Source: Limnobacter sp. MED105
GTDB lineage: Bacteria > Pseudomonadota > Gammaproteobacteria > Burkholderiales > Burkholderiaceae_B
NCBI RefSeq assembly: GCF_000170915.1
Contig: NZ_ABCT01000001.1
Span: 248,001 to 312,000, forward strand
Direction: 5' to 3'
DNA length: 64,000 bases
In this document: positions 63,086 through 64,000 of the stretch, piece after piece
How positions within the stretch are numbered: the stretch's first letter is position 1
Layout: the number at the start of each line of letters is the position of its first letter
Notes under the pieces: model-generated
Databases searched by the model: none
Told to the model about the DNA's origin: nothing
The model's input: only the letters and a program-made list of their open reading frames with translations
Translations under genes and position numbers: made by a program

Positions 63086-64000
63086 ATGAACAATCCACAC
63101 GTAGACGTACTGATTATCGGCGCCGGGCTGTCTGGCATTGGTGCAGCATGCCACATCAAGCAGAACTGCAAGGGCAAAAGCATCAAAATTCTGGAACGTC
63201 GCAAAGCCATCGGAGGCACTTGGGATTTGTTCCGTTACCCAGGCATTCGTTCTGACTCTGACATGTTCACCCTGGGTTACAGCTTTAAGCCCTGGAAAGG
63301 CGAGAAAGTGTTGGCCAATGGCCAGGAGATCCGAGAGTACGTGACCGAGGCCGCCAAAGAACACAATGTCACCAAAGACATTCAGTTTGGTTTGAAGGTG
63401 ACTGCCGCCAATTGGGATTCCGAAGCCAACCAGTGGACTGTTGAAGGCGTCATCGAGGAAACCGGCGAGAAGCAGGTGTTTACCAGCAACTTCCTGCTGG
63501 GTTGCACCGGTTATTACAACTACGACAAAGGCTACAGCCCTGAATTTCCGGGCATCAAGAACTTCAAGGGCACCGTGGTTCACCCACAGCAATGGCCCGA
63601 AAACCTGGACTACGCCGGCAAGCGCGTGGTGGTAATTGGCAGTGGCGCAACTGCCATTACCTTGGTGCCTGCCATGGCTGACACCGCGAGCCATGTGACC
63701 ATGTTGCAGCGTTCACCCACTTACATCGCGTCCATTCCATCTGTTGATCCGGTTTCCGTGGTGCTGAAAAAGTTCATGCCCGACACTTGGGTGTACAACA
63801 TTGGCCGGGCCCGTAACATTGGTTTGCAGCGTTTGATTTTCAAGTTGAGCAAGCAGCGCCCACAAGCGATTAAGCGTTTGTTGTTGGGTGCTACCCGTGC
63901 ACGCATGGGTAAAGACTTTGACATGAAGCACTTTACCCCCAGCTACAACCCTTGGGACCAGCGCCTGTGCGTGGTGCCCGATGGTGATTTGTTCAAGGTG
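63086..64000 (+). CDS. Flavin-containing monooxygenase (3' partial)
   Basis: The gene runs off the right edge; 305 residues are visible with no stop. The FAD site GAGLSGIGAACHI, the RRKAIGGTWDLFRYPGIRSDSDMFTLGY block, and the FxGxxxHxxxWP fingerprint (FKGTVVHPQQWP) mark a class B flavoprotein monooxygenase of the FMO/Baeyer-Villiger group. VVVIGSGATAITL is the NADPH site. Substrates may be ketones, amines or sulfides. It begins with ATG at 63086 and GGGGA upstream. Confidence 0.93.
   Translation, partial: MNNPHVDVLIIGAGLSGIGAACHIKQNCKGKSIKILERRKAIGGTWDLFRYPGIRSDSDMFTLGYSFKPWKGEKVLANGQEIREYVTEAAKEHNVTKDIQFGLKVTAANWDSEANQWTVEGVIEETGEKQVFTSNFLLGCTGYYNYDKGYSPEFPGIKNFKGTVVHPQQWPENLDYAGKRVVVIGSGATAITLVPAMADTASHVTMLQRSPTYIASIPSVDPVSVVLKKFMPDTWVYNIGRARNIGLQRLIFKLSKQRPQAIKRLLLGATRARMGKDFDMKHFTPSYNPWDQRLCVVPDGDLFKV

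Overview
The window looks like a chromosomal segment of a betaproteobacterium of the order Burkholderiales, most likely close to Limnobacter. This is an inference from gene content and order, not a database match. Supporting signs are the dolP-gmhA-yraN/rsmI block, a one-cysteine DksA beside a CobW-type GTPase, AceK, a SenA-type enzyme divergent from OxyR, and a Burkholderia-like T6SS gene order. Most genes share a moderate-GC, orderly coding style. The stretch at 5.4-7.9 kb and the small toxin-antitoxin pair near 10.2 kb look AT-richer and acquired. No rRNA or tRNA gene, insertion sequence or CRISPR array was seen.

Layout. 1-5389: a tightly packed plus-strand operon with a HEAT-repeat protein (cut by the window edge), 7Fe ferredoxin FdxA, a NitT/TauT-type ABC importer whose binding protein carries a NosL-like C-terminal domain, a DUF971 protein and a ferredoxin-NADP reductase. 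5390-7860: three minus-strand genes separated by two convincing attC sites and ended by a half-site, i.e. an integron cassette cluster with no integrase in the window. 8441-10904: a secreted beta-sandwich protein with a class 3 lipase, then a TumE-like toxin-antitoxin pair with a palindromic operator. 10929-24445: envelope and iron functions (acyltransferase, HPP permease, lipoprotein hydrolase, PepSY protein, two TonB receptors flanking a RegB/RegA-type two-component system, Na+/H+ antiporter).

24515-35312: a GntR-hydroxylase-NnrU operon, then redox and metal genes: OxyR divergent from a SenA-like synthase, a ZIP transporter, a predicted lipoprotein Nudix hydrolase, a DODA-type dioxygenase, a membrane-anchored FAD disulfide oxidoreductase and glutathione reductase. 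35394-47717: part of a type VI secretion system (TssA, B, C, two Hcp, E, F, G, ClpV) followed by an exported caspase-like protein and a lipoprotein. The membrane complex (TssJKLM), VgrG and PAAR are not here. 47735-64000: housekeeping and catabolic genes (tartrate/malate dehydrogenase, S4 protein, TlpA thioredoxin, dolP, gmhA, yraN, rsmI, dksA, cobW, MBL hydrolase, isovaleryl-CoA dehydrogenase, aceK, nitroreductase, flavin monooxygenase). An unusual protein built of GLD-rich repeats lies at 52787-53593.

Three intergenic regions (about 33.6, 54.2 and 61.6-62.2 kb) share a dispersed repeat family of roughly 135-140 bp bounded by AGAAAACC/GGTTTTCT inverted ends. Two copies are followed by short tandem arrays. 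The features most worth following up are the integrase-less cassettes, the binding protein-NosL fusion operon, the GLD-repeat protein, the repeat family, and the T6SS with twin Hcp and a caspase-like protein.
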